This document shows positions 47,572-57,292 of a DNA stretch of 57,788 nt, piece after piece (position 1 is the stretch's first letter; every line of letters begins with the position of its first letter). A program made the translations under genes and the position numbers. Origin of the DNA: Prochlorococcus sp. AG-363-G03 (lineage in GTDB: Bacteria > Cyanobacteriota > Cyanobacteriia > PCC-6307 > Cyanobiaceae); assembly GCA_003280265.1 (NCBI GenBank), contig QCFJ01000003.1, positions 1 to 57,788 on the forward strand, given 5' to 3'. Under the pieces are notes generated by a model, which did not search any database, was not told where the DNA came from, and saw only the letters and a list, made by a program, of their open reading frames with translations.

Positions 47572-47596
47572 TTAAATATTGTTTAAAATCTTTCAA
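47558..47596. terminator. Bidirectional terminator, 12-bp perfect inverted repeat
   Basis: TTGAAAGATTTT (47558-47569) and AAAATCTTTCAA (47585-47596) pair perfectly around a 15-nt loop. The left arm contains the last codons of icd. The repeat lies between convergent icd and the sugar-acid kinase gene, so it can end both transcripts. The stem is AT-rich. Confidence 0.65.
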
Positions 47597-47598
47597 AA

Positions 47599-48951
47599 TT
47601 AAGATTTTGACTCCATCAATCTAAACGACTCAAGAAGTGTTTTCTCATCGCCTAGATTACCTGGGAAAGTAACTACTGGTAGATCATATTGATTAGAAGT
47701 ACTTTTTACTATTGACAATCCTGGTAATATTTGACCTTTTAAATCAACTTGATTAAAATTCAAACCCTTTTGAAGCAAAAGTTGTGTTGTAATACCTCCT
47801 TTACTAATAATATATCCAAACTTATTATTTATTTTTCCAACTAGAATCGCCATAAACTCTGCAAGTTCCAATCCAAAATTCATTCTTCTAGAGCAAGAAG
47901 AAAACTTTATTTCTTCTCTAGTCGTATATAAAACAGGTACTTTTTTTACATCCAATATATCATCTATTTTCGATAACAAAATTTTCTCCAACTTTAAGAT
48001 TTCTTCTTGAGAATCTTCTAAAGCAAACATATCAGCTAACTTACTGACTGGTATTTCCAAACCTTCACAGGAATTATCTTTCATTAAAACCTCTAATTGA
48101 TCTGTCGCTAATTGCACATGAGAGCCAACTATTATCAAACCTGGCTTATATTCAAACTGATTATTTTTCGATTTTAAAGATACTAAATCTGCAGTATCTT
48201 GAGGGTTAGGGGGTAATTCAGATAAAGAATTGATAAAGCTTGCGGCTGTTCTGAAAAGAAATTTTTTTTCTCGAGAAACTACTTTAATCGCCCTAGCTAG
48301 AGTTTCTAAATGATGAGGTAATTTAGCATCAACAACTACTGAAATGTTATTTTCTAATTTAGACAAAAAGCTTAAAAGAGATTTAAAGCCATCCTCATTG
48401 TTAAAGGCCATGTCTAATTCTTTAATTTCAATGTGCAAGATATTTTCCGCCTGTATCTTTCCAAAACTTTTTTCTTCAATCCATTTAGCTAAATCACTAG
48501 TAGAAAATCCAAAAATATTATCACGGCCAAAATCCGTCTTATGAACTGGTATTCCATTTAAATAATGAATACCGTTCTCAGTTGTTCTTCCACCTTCCAA
48601 AAAAGCTGGAATGTGAAATGTTGCATGAAATGGTCCTAATTCTTCCGCAAGAATTTCAGGTTCTAAAACACCATGACCACGTAATGTTGAATCTCCTCTA
48701 CTAATATAAAAATAATCATCTTTGGAAAACCCTTGTCTTAAAAAAAACTTTTTAATAGATGAGCATATTTCTCTGGTTTTCTGGACAGCCAAAACAGAAG
48801 ATAAAGATCTTGTATTAGCGAGTATAAATATCAAAGGCGAAGATTTTAAAAATGCTTTCTCTAGAGTTTGTTCATCCCAATTTAATAATAATGGGCATCC
48901 ATAAACAGTTTGAGACCCAGTTGGATCATCATCAAAAATAATTATTTTCAT
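47599..48951 (-). CDS. Four-carbon acid sugar kinase family protein (DUF1537)
   Basis: This family phosphorylates four-carbon sugar acids such as D-threonate or D-erythronate, usually beside a dehydrogenase and an aldolase. The 450-residue protein starts MKIIIFDDDPTGSQTVYGCPLLL, has the N-terminal substrate domain with FILANTRSLS and SRGDSTLRGHG (about residues 75-85), and a C-terminal nucleotide domain with GYIISKGGITTQLLLQKGL and PGLSIVKSTSNQYDLPVVTFPGNLGD. No pdxA2-like or aldolase partner is in view. Confidence 0.85.
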   Translation of the reverse strand: MKIIIFDDDPTGSQTVYGCPLLLNWDEQTLEKAFLKSSPLIFILANTRSLSSVLAVQKTREICSSIKKFFLRQGFSKDDYFYISRGDSTLRGHGVLEPEILAEELGPFHATFHIPAFLEGGRTTENGIHYLNGIPVHKTDFGRDNIFGFSTSDLAKWIEEKSFGKIQAENILHIEIKELDMAFNNEDGFKSLLSFLSKLENNISVVVDAKLPHHLETLARAIKVVSREKKFLFRTAASFINSLSELPPNPQDTADLVSLKSKNNQFEYKPGLIIVGSHVQLATDQLEVLMKDNSCEGLEIPVSKLADMFALEDSQEEILKLEKILLSKIDDILDVKKVPVLYTTREEIKFSSCSRRMNFGLELAEFMAILVGKINNKFGYIISKGGITTQLLLQKGLNFNQVDLKGQILPGLSIVKSTSNQYDLPVVTFPGNLGDEKTLLESFRLMESKS

Positions 48952-48981
48952 AATTCATTAATCTATTATTTAATCAACGAT

Positions 48982-50166
48982 TTATTCGAATCTCTCCCAA
49001 CTTTCAGGAACTTGAATATAAGACTTATTTAAATCGGCAACAGACCCACAACCTAATAGTTTCATTGTTCTCACTATATCCGTTTGAAGAATTTCTATAG
49101 CTCTGGCAACACCTTTAGCTCCTGCAGCGGCAAGTCCATACGCATAGGCTCTACCTATCAACACTCCTTTCGCTCCAAGACATAATGCTTTCACTACATC
49201 ACTACCTCTGCGAATACCTCCATCTAGCAACACATCTATCTTTCCATCTACTGCAGCTAAAATTTCTGGCAAAACACGGATCGTGGGAGCAACGCTATCA
49301 AGTTGCCTCGCTCCATGATTAGAAATAACGATCGCATCAGCACCTAGCTCTACCGCTTTTTTTGCGTCATCACCAATATGTATTCCTTTAACAATAATTT
49401 TTCCACCCCACGCTTCGCGTATCCATTGAAGATCCTCCCAAGTAACAACTGATTGTTCTAAAGCAGGTCCAATTGCCGTATATCTCATAGGGCCATCATC
49501 AAGTTGAACATTTGGAAAACTCATTAATCCGCCATCACTTAACCATTGAGTCATCCAGCACGGTTTAACTAATATTTGAGGAATATATGGAAGCATTTCA
49601 AAAGGATTCATTGATAAAAGCTGTTGGGTTCCTGATCGCATATCTCTTTCCCTTAAACCAGATACGGGTGTATCAATAGTTACAACTATTGCCGAGAATC
49701 CAGCTTCTTTAGCTCTAGAAATTGTTTTTAACGCGACTTCTTTACCACCTAGTAAATAAAGCTGATACCAAGCTGGACCGTTTGTAGCAGCTTTAACATC
49801 CTCCAACAAACAACCTGAGAGAGTTGACAATGTATATCCTGTTCCGGCTTTTCCTGCCTCTCTAGCCGCAACTACTTCTCCTTGGGGATAGAACATCCTG
49901 CTACTCCCTACTGGTCCCAACAAGAAAGGAAGTTGAAATTTTTGATCTAAAACAGATATTCCAAGATCACACGATGGAACAGAAACTGCACATCTAGGTC
50001 TAAATAAAATTTCATTATATGCGTTGCAATTTTGTGAAAGTGTTTGTTCTCTATCTGCACCACTATCTATATAGTTAAAAACCATCGCCGGTAGACGATT
50101 CTTTGCTCTAGACCTGAGGTCCTCAATATTAAGTACGCTTGGAGAGGAAACATCTGCTCCTAACAT
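48982..50166 (-). CDS. FMN-dependent alpha-hydroxy acid oxidase/dehydrogenase
   Basis: The protein (394 residues) belongs to the glycolate/L-lactate oxidase family. It shows MVFNYIDSGADREQTL, PVGSSRMFYPQGE (FMN site), the TIDTPVSGLRERDMRSG loop, the catalytic His in VISNHGARQLDS (about residues 281-292) and the phosphate site DGGIRRGSDVVKALCLGAKGVLIGRAYAYGL. It may oxidise glycolate from photorespiration or lactate; sequence alone does not decide. It follows the sugar-acid kinase on the same strand (30 bp). Confidence 0.88.
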   Translation of the reverse strand: MLGADVSSPSVLNIEDLRSRAKNRLPAMVFNYIDSGADREQTLSQNCNAYNEILFRPRCAVSVPSCDLGISVLDQKFQLPFLLGPVGSSRMFYPQGEVVAAREAGKAGTGYTLSTLSGCLLEDVKAATNGPAWYQLYLLGGKEVALKTISRAKEAGFSAIVVTIDTPVSGLRERDMRSGTQQLLSMNPFEMLPYIPQILVKPCWMTQWLSDGGLMSFPNVQLDDGPMRYTAIGPALEQSVVTWEDLQWIREAWGGKIIVKGIHIGDDAKKAVELGADAIVISNHGARQLDSVAPTIRVLPEILAAVDGKIDVLLDGGIRRGSDVVKALCLGAKGVLIGRAYAYGLAAAGAKGVARAIEILQTDIVRTMKLLGCGSVADLNKSYIQVPESWERFE

Positions 50167-50310
50167 TATTCATCACAAATTCATGAATGATGAATCTATA
50201 ATACATTGATCATAGATGTGAAAACGAACAAAATATTGAAATATTTGTCATAAAAAATTATAAATTAAAATTTGATTAGTTAAAAATTATACTCGTCAAT
50301 AATTAAATAA

Positions 50311-51168
50311 CTAATAAGAATTATGCCTAAAAGTAGTAAATAATTGTGTATATTCTTCTGGTTGAATTTCAAGTTTTCGATCTCCAGTTAACAATGAATT
50401 CCTTGGGCCAGTCCAAGGCTCAAGACAAACCATTTGCCTTGGTGGATCAGTCCATATTACAGTTATATCCATTGGTTCTTGGTGAATCAATTCAATTACG
50501 TTTCTAGATTGAAAATCGTATAATTTAACCGAACTAGAAGGATAAGAAAGGAAATCAACTCCTTTATCTAAAATTCTTATTTGGTCAGAGGAATTCGTAA
50601 CTTTCATATTTGTTTGATCAACACATTTTTCAGGCAAACCATCAATCTTTATTTTTTGTAAATTTGAAACTTGAAAGTATGGATGCAGGCCAAAACTAAA
50701 AGGCATACAGTCTGGACCCTGATTATAAATCTTAACAGATATATGAAGAGCTTTTTCTTTCAAGGAAACGTCCATCAACAAGGTAAAAAAGAAAGGAAAA
50801 CAAGACAGCGAATCCTTTGTATCAACTAGCTTTAATCTGATTCCTAATTTATCTTCTAATAAATCAATTGACCAAGGCAAATCTCTTGCAAATCCGTGCT
50901 GTTTCAAGCAATGCTTATTACCACCAATTAAATAACTCTCAGATAAATCACCACAGATGGGGAAAAGGATAGGTATTCCACCTCTGACACTTTTGTCTTC
51001 ATCCAGAAAACGATCTAAATCAAAATACAAAAGGTCTTTGCCTTCACTTCGCCATTCAGTAATCAAGCCTCCTCTTTCAGGAACAATTCTTATAGATGAA
51101 TCGTATTCAGTATTTGAATATTCCCAATGAGGATAAGGATTTGTCCTCTTCGCAAAACTGACGGGCAT
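50311..51168 (-). CDS. Aldose 1-epimerase/galactose mutarotase-like protein
   Basis: The 285-residue protein has the galactose-mutarotase fold: SIRIVPERGGLITEWRSEGKDLLYFD, GGIPILFPICGD (about residues 62-73), the His-containing PFSFGLHPYFQVSN (about 177-190) and the late ICLEPWTGPRN-type end (VCLEPWTGPRNSL). It interconverts sugar anomers or hexose-6-phosphates (YeaD-like). It lies 3 bp upstream of the hydrolase gene's stop, both on the minus strand. Confidence 0.85.
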   Translation of the reverse strand: MPVSFAKRTNPYPHWEYSNTEYDSSIRIVPERGGLITEWRSEGKDLLYFDLDRFLDEDKSVRGGIPILFPICGDLSESYLIGGNKHCLKQHGFARDLPWSIDLLEDKLGIRLKLVDTKDSLSCFPFFFTLLMDVSLKEKALHISVKIYNQGPDCMPFSFGLHPYFQVSNLQKIKIDGLPEKCVDQTNMKVTNSSDQIRILDKGVDFLSYPSSSVKLYDFQSRNVIELIHQEPMDITVIWTDPPRQMVCLEPWTGPRNSLLTGDRKLEIQPEEYTQLFTTFRHNSY

Positions 51169-51171
51169 GGG

Positions 51172-52083
51172 TTAAAGCTGATCAATCCATTCTAAGAGAG
51201 CGGAATTAACCTGATCGGGAATTTCATCATGAGGACAATGACCAGCATCTAAAACAACTTCTTTTGTATTTACTGGGGTATGTTTTTTATAGGTCGCTCG
51301 TTTACCAGGTGCATTCATCCAAGGGTCTCGATTGCCCCAGAGAAGTAACAATGGTGCTTTCAACTGAGCAAACAATTCATCCAGTGGTCTTCCCTGAGGT
51401 CCTGCAGGATCAAAAACACTTTTGAATACATTAAAAGCCCCAGCATCCAAAGATGGTTTTCGGATAGCTTCTACCAATTCATCATCAACGTTCGATGTGT
51501 CTATGTAAACTTGCTTCAAGGTACGTTTAATCGTCGAGGGCTGTCTAAGGTTTTCAAAAATTATCCTTTGCAATAAAACATTTTTGAGAAAGATCCCAGC
51601 AACAGTTTTTCTAGCAGTAGCCCAAAATCCTTTAGTAGGCTTTTTGTCTTCACTGAAATAACCAGCTGCATTTAATAACACAACACCTGCTGCATCATCA
51701 CCCAATGCAGCACCGCTAGCAAGCGCTGCATATCCCCCAAGAGAGTTGCCCACAAGTATTGTGGGTCTCCGAATGTTTTCTTTAACATACGAGACTATTT
51801 GATCTTTCCAAAGCGGACCTCCATAAGAAAGACCTCCGGGTTTAGAACTTTTACCAAAGCCCAGAAGATCCAAGGCGTGAACTTCATACTGCTTCCCGAG
51901 TACTGGTAAGTTATGCCTCCAATGTGTTGTTGATGCACCAAAGCCATGGATTAAAAGAATCGCCGGCCCTTTTTCCTCATCAGTCTTGTTTTTGTGCGAA
52001 GCAGGTATAATGCTCAAGCTGTGAACAGAATGTCCTAAGAATTTCCATTCAGAAAGATTTTTTTCTACTACTGAGGAAACCAT
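51172..52083 (-). CDS. Alpha/beta hydrolase
   Basis: A 303-residue hydrolase with the standard fold: ILLIHGFGASTTHWRHNLP (oxyanion HG, about residues 42-60), the nucleophile elbow LVGNSLGGYAALASG (Ser about 117), DPWMNAPG for the acid region and the catalytic His in DAGHCPHDEIP. Cyanobacterial relatives are often labelled haloalkane-dehalogenase-like or pheophytinase-like. The substrate is not known. It overlaps no gene and sits 3 bp from the epimerase. Confidence 0.9.
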   Translation of the reverse strand: MVSSVVEKNLSEWKFLGHSVHSLSIIPASHKNKTDEEKGPAILLIHGFGASTTHWRHNLPVLGKQYEVHALDLLGFGKSSKPGGLSYGGPLWKDQIVSYVKENIRRPTILVGNSLGGYAALASGAALGDDAAGVVLLNAAGYFSEDKKPTKGFWATARKTVAGIFLKNVLLQRIIFENLRQPSTIKRTLKQVYIDTSNVDDELVEAIRKPSLDAGAFNVFKSVFDPAGPQGRPLDELFAQLKAPLLLLWGNRDPWMNAPGKRATYKKHTPVNTKEVVLDAGHCPHDEIPDQVNSALLEWIDQL

Positions 52084-52199
52084 TTAAGAATAAACTGACA
52101 CAGACCGATATTAGTAAATCATTGATAAGAATAGATTGGTAATTTTATTTCTTTTTTTCGAAATTGCCTCACCTAGAAAAATTAGAAATTTAAAAATTT

Positions 52200-53573
52200 T
52201 TAGACTAATCCCACCGGATCCGCAGCAACCTCATCAGGAATGGAATTACCTCCTGAAGGTGGCTTATCTTTCAGGACAACTCTAAGTAGAACAGGAGCCA
52301 AAAATGTTGTCCCAATGACCATCAACAAAATCGCAGCCTCCAGAGAGGGTGTAAGCAAACCAGCACTTGTTCCTAAGCCAAGAAAAATCAAACCAACTTC
52401 TCCTCTAGGCATCATTCCCAAACCAACAACTAATCGATTTGTTGGTTTATCAATAATGAATGACCATCCAGCTGCAATCTTTCCAACAATTGCGACAAGA
52501 AAAAGAAAACCTGCCACAATCAAAGCAGATCGACTCTCGGGATCTAAAGGGTTGATTACTGAAAGGTCCATTCCAGCACCAACTAATACGAAAAAAATTG
52601 TTGCGAATAGTGAAACCAAGGGCAAAACAGATTGTTGTATCGCGTGATTATTCTTTGAACTACTGAGAATCAACCCTGCTGCGAAAGCCCCCAATGCTGC
52701 TTCTAGACCAATTGCAGTGGCAATGAAACAACTTAAAACCAGTATCACAAAAGATGCGACTACAACCGCACCAGGCGCTTTTAGCCTTTCTAGTAACCAA
52801 TCAAAAGCTGGAGCGGCTGTTCTACTCAAAGCAATTGCAGCAATAACAAAAACAGTTGCAGCCAATACCAACTTGACAATAGGTGCTATTTGAAGCGAAC
52901 CCCCTGTTGCAAGAGCAACTACAACGGCAAGAATCACAATTCCAAGAATGTCATCCAGTACGGCTGCACCAATAACAATCTGACCCTCACGCGTTTTTAG
53001 ATAGCCAAGCTCACCAAAAACACTTGCTGTTATACCTATGCTCGTAGCTGTCATGGATGCACCAGCAAATATCGCAGGAATAATATCTACTTGGAAAATA
53101 AACATTAATCCGAAGGTTCCGAAAGCGAATGGCAAAATCACTCCTGCCATTGCAACTGTGAAGGCTTGTGCTCCCACTGCAACTAATTCTTCTAATTCAC
53201 TCTCCAAACCAGTAAGAAATAGCAATGCATAAAGCCCTAATGTTGCGACTGCCTGTAATGAAGGAAAAGTTTCAAAATAGATATCCGGAACTGCTTCTTT
53301 TGGTATTGATGCAAGAGAACTTATCAGAGATACAAAGCCTTGATTTAATTCAGCATGTGCACTGGGCGGCAATAAAAGATGTAATCCTGAGGCACCAATT
53401 AAAACTCCTGCAAGAAGTTCTCCAACAATTGTAGGCAAACTTAGTCGCACCAAGATTTCTGCCAAAGTCCTTGCAGCAACAAAAATCATTAAGAAGTTAA
53501 TGACCCCAATTAGAGTTTCCGCGACCTCTACATCATGTGTATTTAGTACCGAGACTAAAGGAGTTAATACCAT
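52200..53573 (-). CDS. Na+/H+ or K+/H+ antiporter, CPA2 type
   Basis: The 457-residue protein has about 12 to 13 membrane segments. Key features are TLAEILVRLSLPTIVGELLAGVLIGASGL (start), LYALLFLTGLESELEEL, the ASMTATSIGITASVFGELG loop, and AVLDDILGIVILAVV, where the paired Asp residues lie in the ion path. This is the NapA/KefB group of the CPA2 family. The C-terminus is short and lacks a TrkA-N domain, so it is probably not a gated KefB channel. It is divergent from glgP. Confidence 0.92.
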   Translation of the reverse strand: MVLTPLVSVLNTHDVEVAETLIGVINFLMIFVAARTLAEILVRLSLPTIVGELLAGVLIGASGLHLLLPPSAHAELNQGFVSLISSLASIPKEAVPDIYFETFPSLQAVATLGLYALLFLTGLESELEELVAVGAQAFTVAMAGVILPFAFGTFGLMFIFQVDIIPAIFAGASMTATSIGITASVFGELGYLKTREGQIVIGAAVLDDILGIVILAVVVALATGGSLQIAPIVKLVLAATVFVIAAIALSRTAAPAFDWLLERLKAPGAVVVASFVILVLSCFIATAIGLEAALGAFAAGLILSSSKNNHAIQQSVLPLVSLFATIFFVLVGAGMDLSVINPLDPESRSALIVAGFLFLVAIVGKIAAGWSFIIDKPTNRLVVGLGMMPRGEVGLIFLGLGTSAGLLTPSLEAAILLMVIGTTFLAPVLLRVVLKDKPPSGGNSIPDEVAADPVGLV

Positions 53574-53632
53574 CAGGTGTACAGCAAAAGCCTTTTCTTA
53601 TATGACATAAATTACCTAATCATGGGGCCTAT

Positions 53633-53663
53633 TTGGTTTAAGTATCAAAGGTGACTTAACCAA
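53633..53663. promoter_or_regulatory. Hairpin in the antiporter-glgP gap
   Basis: TTGGTTTAAGT (53633-53643) can pair with ACTTAACCAA (53654-53663), ten base pairs with one bulged T and a ten-base loop. It lies between the divergent antiporter and glgP genes and about 80 bp before the glgP ATG. It could be a regulatory site or a leader hairpin. Confidence 0.3.
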
Positions 53664-53738
53664 TAAGGTGTGGATCTGAAGTTACTAAAAGCTTACTGGG
53701 TCGATATTGGCTAACGTCCAAAGACATTTGATGCCTTT

Positions 53739-56258
53739 ATGAGCAGCTCCCAGTCTATAGATCTGCGTCTGCCGACCCCAGGATGCTATGCAGATCCTGT
53801 TAGGGCTGGCATGGATGCTGATGCAGTCTTCGATGGAATGACTGAGCATCTTTTTTTCACTCTCGGCAAACTCGCTACATCAGCAAGTCTTCGAGATCTC
53901 TACATGGCTTTAAGTTTTGCTGTTAGAGACAGATTGATGAGTAGATATCTCACCAGTCAGGAGACAATACGGGCAAGACCTCAAAAAACAGTTGCATATC
54001 TTTCCGCTGAATTTCTAATAGGACCTCAACTTAATAATAATTTATTAAATCTAGGGATAAAAAAAGAGGCAGAAGAAGCTCTTAAAAGGTTTGGGATTGA
54101 ATCTCTGAATGACATTTTGGAAGTTGAGGAAGAGCCTGGCCTCGGAAATGGAGGTTTGGGTAGACTGGCAGCTTGCTATATGGAGTCACTCGCAAGTCTT
54201 CAGGTCCCTGCAGTTGGTTACGGAATAAGGTATGAATTTGGCATTTTCAACCAATTAATCAGAGATGGTTGGCAAGTAGAAGTTACTGATAAATGGCTGA
54301 AAGGAGGGTGGCCTTGGGAATTACCACAACCAGATGAAGCTTGTTTAGTAGGTTTTGGTGGACAAACAGAGAGTTACACAGACGATAATGGAAATTATCG
54401 ATCCAGATGGATTCCAAGCGAACATGCGATAGGTGTTCCACATGATGTCCCTGTACTTGGTTATAGAGTTAACAGTTGTGATCGCTTGAGGTTATGGAGA
54501 GCTGATGCAACCGAAAGTTTTGATTTTTATGCTTTCAACATTGGAGATTACTACGGTGCTGTTGAAGAGAAAGTAGCCTCAGAAACCCTTTCAAAGGTGT
54601 TATATCCGAATGATGGAACTGATGAAGGAAGAAGATTGCGCTTAAAGCAACAACACTTTTTTGTAAGTTGTTCTCTGCAAGATATGCTGCGAAGTTTAGA
54701 AAAGAGATCCATACCTGTAGATGAATTTCCAGATCATTGGACTGTTCAACTTAATGACACACATCCAGCAATTGCTGTCGCTGAGTTAATGAGACTTTTA
54801 ATCGATCAACATCGATTGGATTGGGATAAAGCTTGGGAAATCACTAATAGATCTGTTGCTTACACAAACCATACTTTGCTACCTGAAGCTCTTGAGAAAT
54901 GGGACCTCAGCCTTTTTAGAAATTTATTACCCAGGCATCTGGAACTTATATATGAGATAAACAGGAGATTCCTGCAACAAGTAAGACTTAAATATCCAGG
55001 AAACGATTCGATTTTACGTAAACTTTCAATTATTGATGAAGAAGGTGGAAAAGCTATTCGAATGGCTCATTTAGCGACAATTGGAGCACATCATGTAAAT
55101 GGAGTAGCTGCATTACATTCAGATTTAATCAAGAGGCAATTACTACCTGAATTTGCAGAGCTATGGCCTGAAAAATTCACTAACGTCACAAACGGCGTAA
55201 CCCCTCGTAGATGGGTAGCTCTTGCAAATCCTGAACTTTCGAAACTTCTTGACAAAGAAATTGGTCCCAATTGGATTACCAATATGGATCTATTACGTGA
55301 ATTAGAAAAAAAAGAAAATGACTCTAATTTTTTAGATCTGTTTGCTTCAGCCAAATTATCTGGCAAAAGAAAACTTGCTGGTTACATACATCGACAAACT
55401 GGCGTTCTTGTAGATCCATCGAGTTTATTTGATGTTCAAGTTAAAAGAATTCACCAATATAAAAGACAGCATTTAAATGCTTTGCAAGTCATTGCACAAT
55501 ATCTGAGGATTAAAAATGGATTAACAAAAAATATTGCACCCCGTACGATCATTTTTGGGGGTAAAGCTGCGCCAGGTTATTTCATGGCGAAATTAATGAT
55601 TAGATTCATAAATGGCATAGCTGATGTAGTTAATGCAGATCCAGATATGGAGGGATTACTAAGGGTAGTTTTTCTGCCTGATTACAATGTAAAGCTAGGT
55701 GAGCAAGTATATCCAGCGACTGATCTTTCCGAACAAATTTCAACTGCTGGCAAAGAAGCTTCAGGTACTGGAAATATGAAATTCGCCATGAATGGTGCCT
55801 TAACAATTGGAACCCTTGATGGAGCAAATGTAGAAATCAGAGAAAGAGTAGGAGAAGAAAACTTCTTTTTGTTTGGAAAAACAGAGTCAGAGATCATGGA
55901 ATTAAGAGATCAAGGGTATCGTCCAAATAACTTTATTTCCAAATCAAATGAACTACAAGAGACTCTAAAATTAATAGAAGTTGGGCATTTTAGTAATGGT
56001 GATAGTGAGCTATTTAGACCGATAATTAATATTTTGACTGGGAATGATCCTTTCTTTGTGATGGCAGATTTTGATGATTACCTTCGTGCCCAAGATGAGG
56101 TTAGCAAGGCCTGGAAAAAGAGTCAAAAATGGAATCGCATGGCATTATTAAATACAGCAAGATCAGGTTTTTTCTCATCGGACAGATCTATTAGGGAATA
56201 TTGTCAATCTATCTGGAAAGTTAAACCGTTACCAGTAGAAATAAGTTGTGAAAAATAA
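53739..56258 (+). CDS. glgP: Glycogen phosphorylase
   Basis: GlgP releases glucose-1-phosphate from glycogen, the night-time carbon store. The 839-residue enzyme shows VAYLSAEFLIGPQLNNNLLNLG, PGLGNGGLGRLAACYMESLASL, VQLNDTHPAIAVAELMRLL and the PLP-binding GTGNMKFAMNGALTIGTLDGANVEIRE (about residues 677-703). Length matches bacterial enzymes. It is a single gene, convergent with the next one 5 bp away. Confidence 0.98.
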   Translation: MSSSQSIDLRLPTPGCYADPVRAGMDADAVFDGMTEHLFFTLGKLATSASLRDLYMALSFAVRDRLMSRYLTSQETIRARPQKTVAYLSAEFLIGPQLNNNLLNLGIKKEAEEALKRFGIESLNDILEVEEEPGLGNGGLGRLAACYMESLASLQVPAVGYGIRYEFGIFNQLIRDGWQVEVTDKWLKGGWPWELPQPDEACLVGFGGQTESYTDDNGNYRSRWIPSEHAIGVPHDVPVLGYRVNSCDRLRLWRADATESFDFYAFNIGDYYGAVEEKVASETLSKVLYPNDGTDEGRRLRLKQQHFFVSCSLQDMLRSLEKRSIPVDEFPDHWTVQLNDTHPAIAVAELMRLLIDQHRLDWDKAWEITNRSVAYTNHTLLPEALEKWDLSLFRNLLPRHLELIYEINRRFLQQVRLKYPGNDSILRKLSIIDEEGGKAIRMAHLATIGAHHVNGVAALHSDLIKRQLLPEFAELWPEKFTNVTNGVTPRRWVALANPELSKLLDKEIGPNWITNMDLLRELEKKENDSNFLDLFASAKLSGKRKLAGYIHRQTGVLVDPSSLFDVQVKRIHQYKRQHLNALQVIAQYLRIKNGLTKNIAPRTIIFGGKAAPGYFMAKLMIRFINGIADVVNADPDMEGLLRVVFLPDYNVKLGEQVYPATDLSEQISTAGKEASGTGNMKFAMNGALTIGTLDGANVEIRERVGEENFFLFGKTESEIMELRDQGYRPNNFISKSNELQETLKLIEVGHFSNGDSELFRPIINILTGNDPFFVMADFDDYLRAQDEVSKAWKKSQKWNRMALLNTARSGFFSSDRSIREYCQSIWKVKPLPVEISCEK

Positions 56259-56262
56259 ATCC

Positions 56263-56724
56263 CTACTTTTCAGGCAAATCAGGGGTTTGATGTAATAATC
56301 TGTTTAATCTTAATCTATCAATATTTAACGGGTCTGGAGCCAGTTCACCAGCAACCTCTCTAAATATATCCTCAACTTCCTCGGAAACTTTAACATCGAA
56401 AACTCTTTCCATTAAAGCCTCAATGGAATATAGATGAGCATTAATATTCTCTAGATCAGAGATTACTTGTGTAATAGATTTTTCTTTTTTCTCAATAGAC
56501 ACTTTGTGAATATTTTCCTCTGATGTATTGGATGAATTTGAATTAAGTTTTTTTTGTAACTCTTCTAAAACTCTTCCACATAATGTTCTAAAAGATTGAA
56601 GAGCAGCCCAATTAATCTCTTGTTGTTTACGCAAAGTGGGAAATTCTCTAATCAAACGATCATGTTCCCGATAAAATCTTAGACAATCTGGACATTGGCA
56701 TGGTTCTTCAGGCACCTTGATCAA
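56263..56724 (-). CDS. Conserved hypothetical protein with a Cys motif
   Basis: A 153-residue protein I do not recognise. The start MIKVPEEPCQCPDCLRFYREHDRLIREFPTLRKQQEINW has a CxCxxC motif (residues 9-14) that could bind a metal. The rest is helical and charged, with a Ser/Asn-rich linker and LENINAHLYSIEALMERVFDVKVSEEVEDIFREVAGEL. It lies 28 bp after the gene at 56752 and may share its transcript. Confidence 0.7.
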   Translation of the reverse strand: MIKVPEEPCQCPDCLRFYREHDRLIREFPTLRKQQEINWAALQSFRTLCGRVLEELQKKLNSNSSNTSEENIHKVSIEKKEKSITQVISDLENINAHLYSIEALMERVFDVKVSEEVEDIFREVAGELAPDPLNIDRLRLNRLLHQTPDLPEK

Positions 56725-56751
56725 GGCAGCTCATAACCATAATTGCATTTT

Positions 56752-57090
56752 TTAGGCCATCATAGGGGGCTCATCATTAAAGAAGTCTCCTTCGACATCA
56801 TTATTATTGGCATCAGAGCTTTCAGGCAAAGGTATTTCAACACTAGTAACCACTTGAATGACATCACGTAATCTCATTGAATCTGCGAACCATCCCATGG
56901 CTTGTTCTATATCACCTCTTCCTTCTGCATCATTAGCTTGATCTTCGTGTGCTTCAGCCAAAAGTGTTAACCAACATAAGCATCTGGCTTGAACAATTGA
57001 TAAATCTAAATCACTTGGTTGCGATTTAGATATTTGCTCACTCTCTTGTTGAACAAGTAATCGTAAGCGAAGATCGTGAAGCTGGGCCAT
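56752..57090 (-). CDS. Conserved hypothetical protein
   Basis: This 112-residue protein has a helical core, LDLSIVQARCLCWLTLLAEAHEDQANDAEGRGDIEQAMGWFADSMRLRDVIQVV (about residues 28-80), then an acidic Asn-rich tail. The core looks like a TPR-like helix pair (AHEDQANDAEGRGDIEQAMGWFADS). No membrane segment or catalytic motif is seen. It is the first gene of a two-gene unit on the minus strand near rnpB. Confidence 0.7.
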   Translation of the reverse strand: MAQLHDLRLRLLVQQESEQISKSQPSDLDLSIVQARCLCWLTLLAEAHEDQANDAEGRGDIEQAMGWFADSMRLRDVIQVVTSVEIPLPESSDANNNDVEGDFFNDEPPMMA

Positions 57091-57190
57091 CTTGACTGAT
57101 TCACTACATCAACGCTAGCGAGAGAGTAAGGATTTTGCACTCCCACCACATATAGGACTACATATTTTTAGTTTTAATTCCTTTTTCACA

Positions 57191-57264
<74 letters not shown>

Positions 57265-57292
57265 CTGAAATTAATTATGCCTTGAGGCATGA

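Noticed and set aside
56240-56300. Terminator between glgP and the gene at 56263
   Set aside because: An eight-pair stem with a G-U pair and a 15-base loop is possible, but there is no T-tract and pairing is weak.
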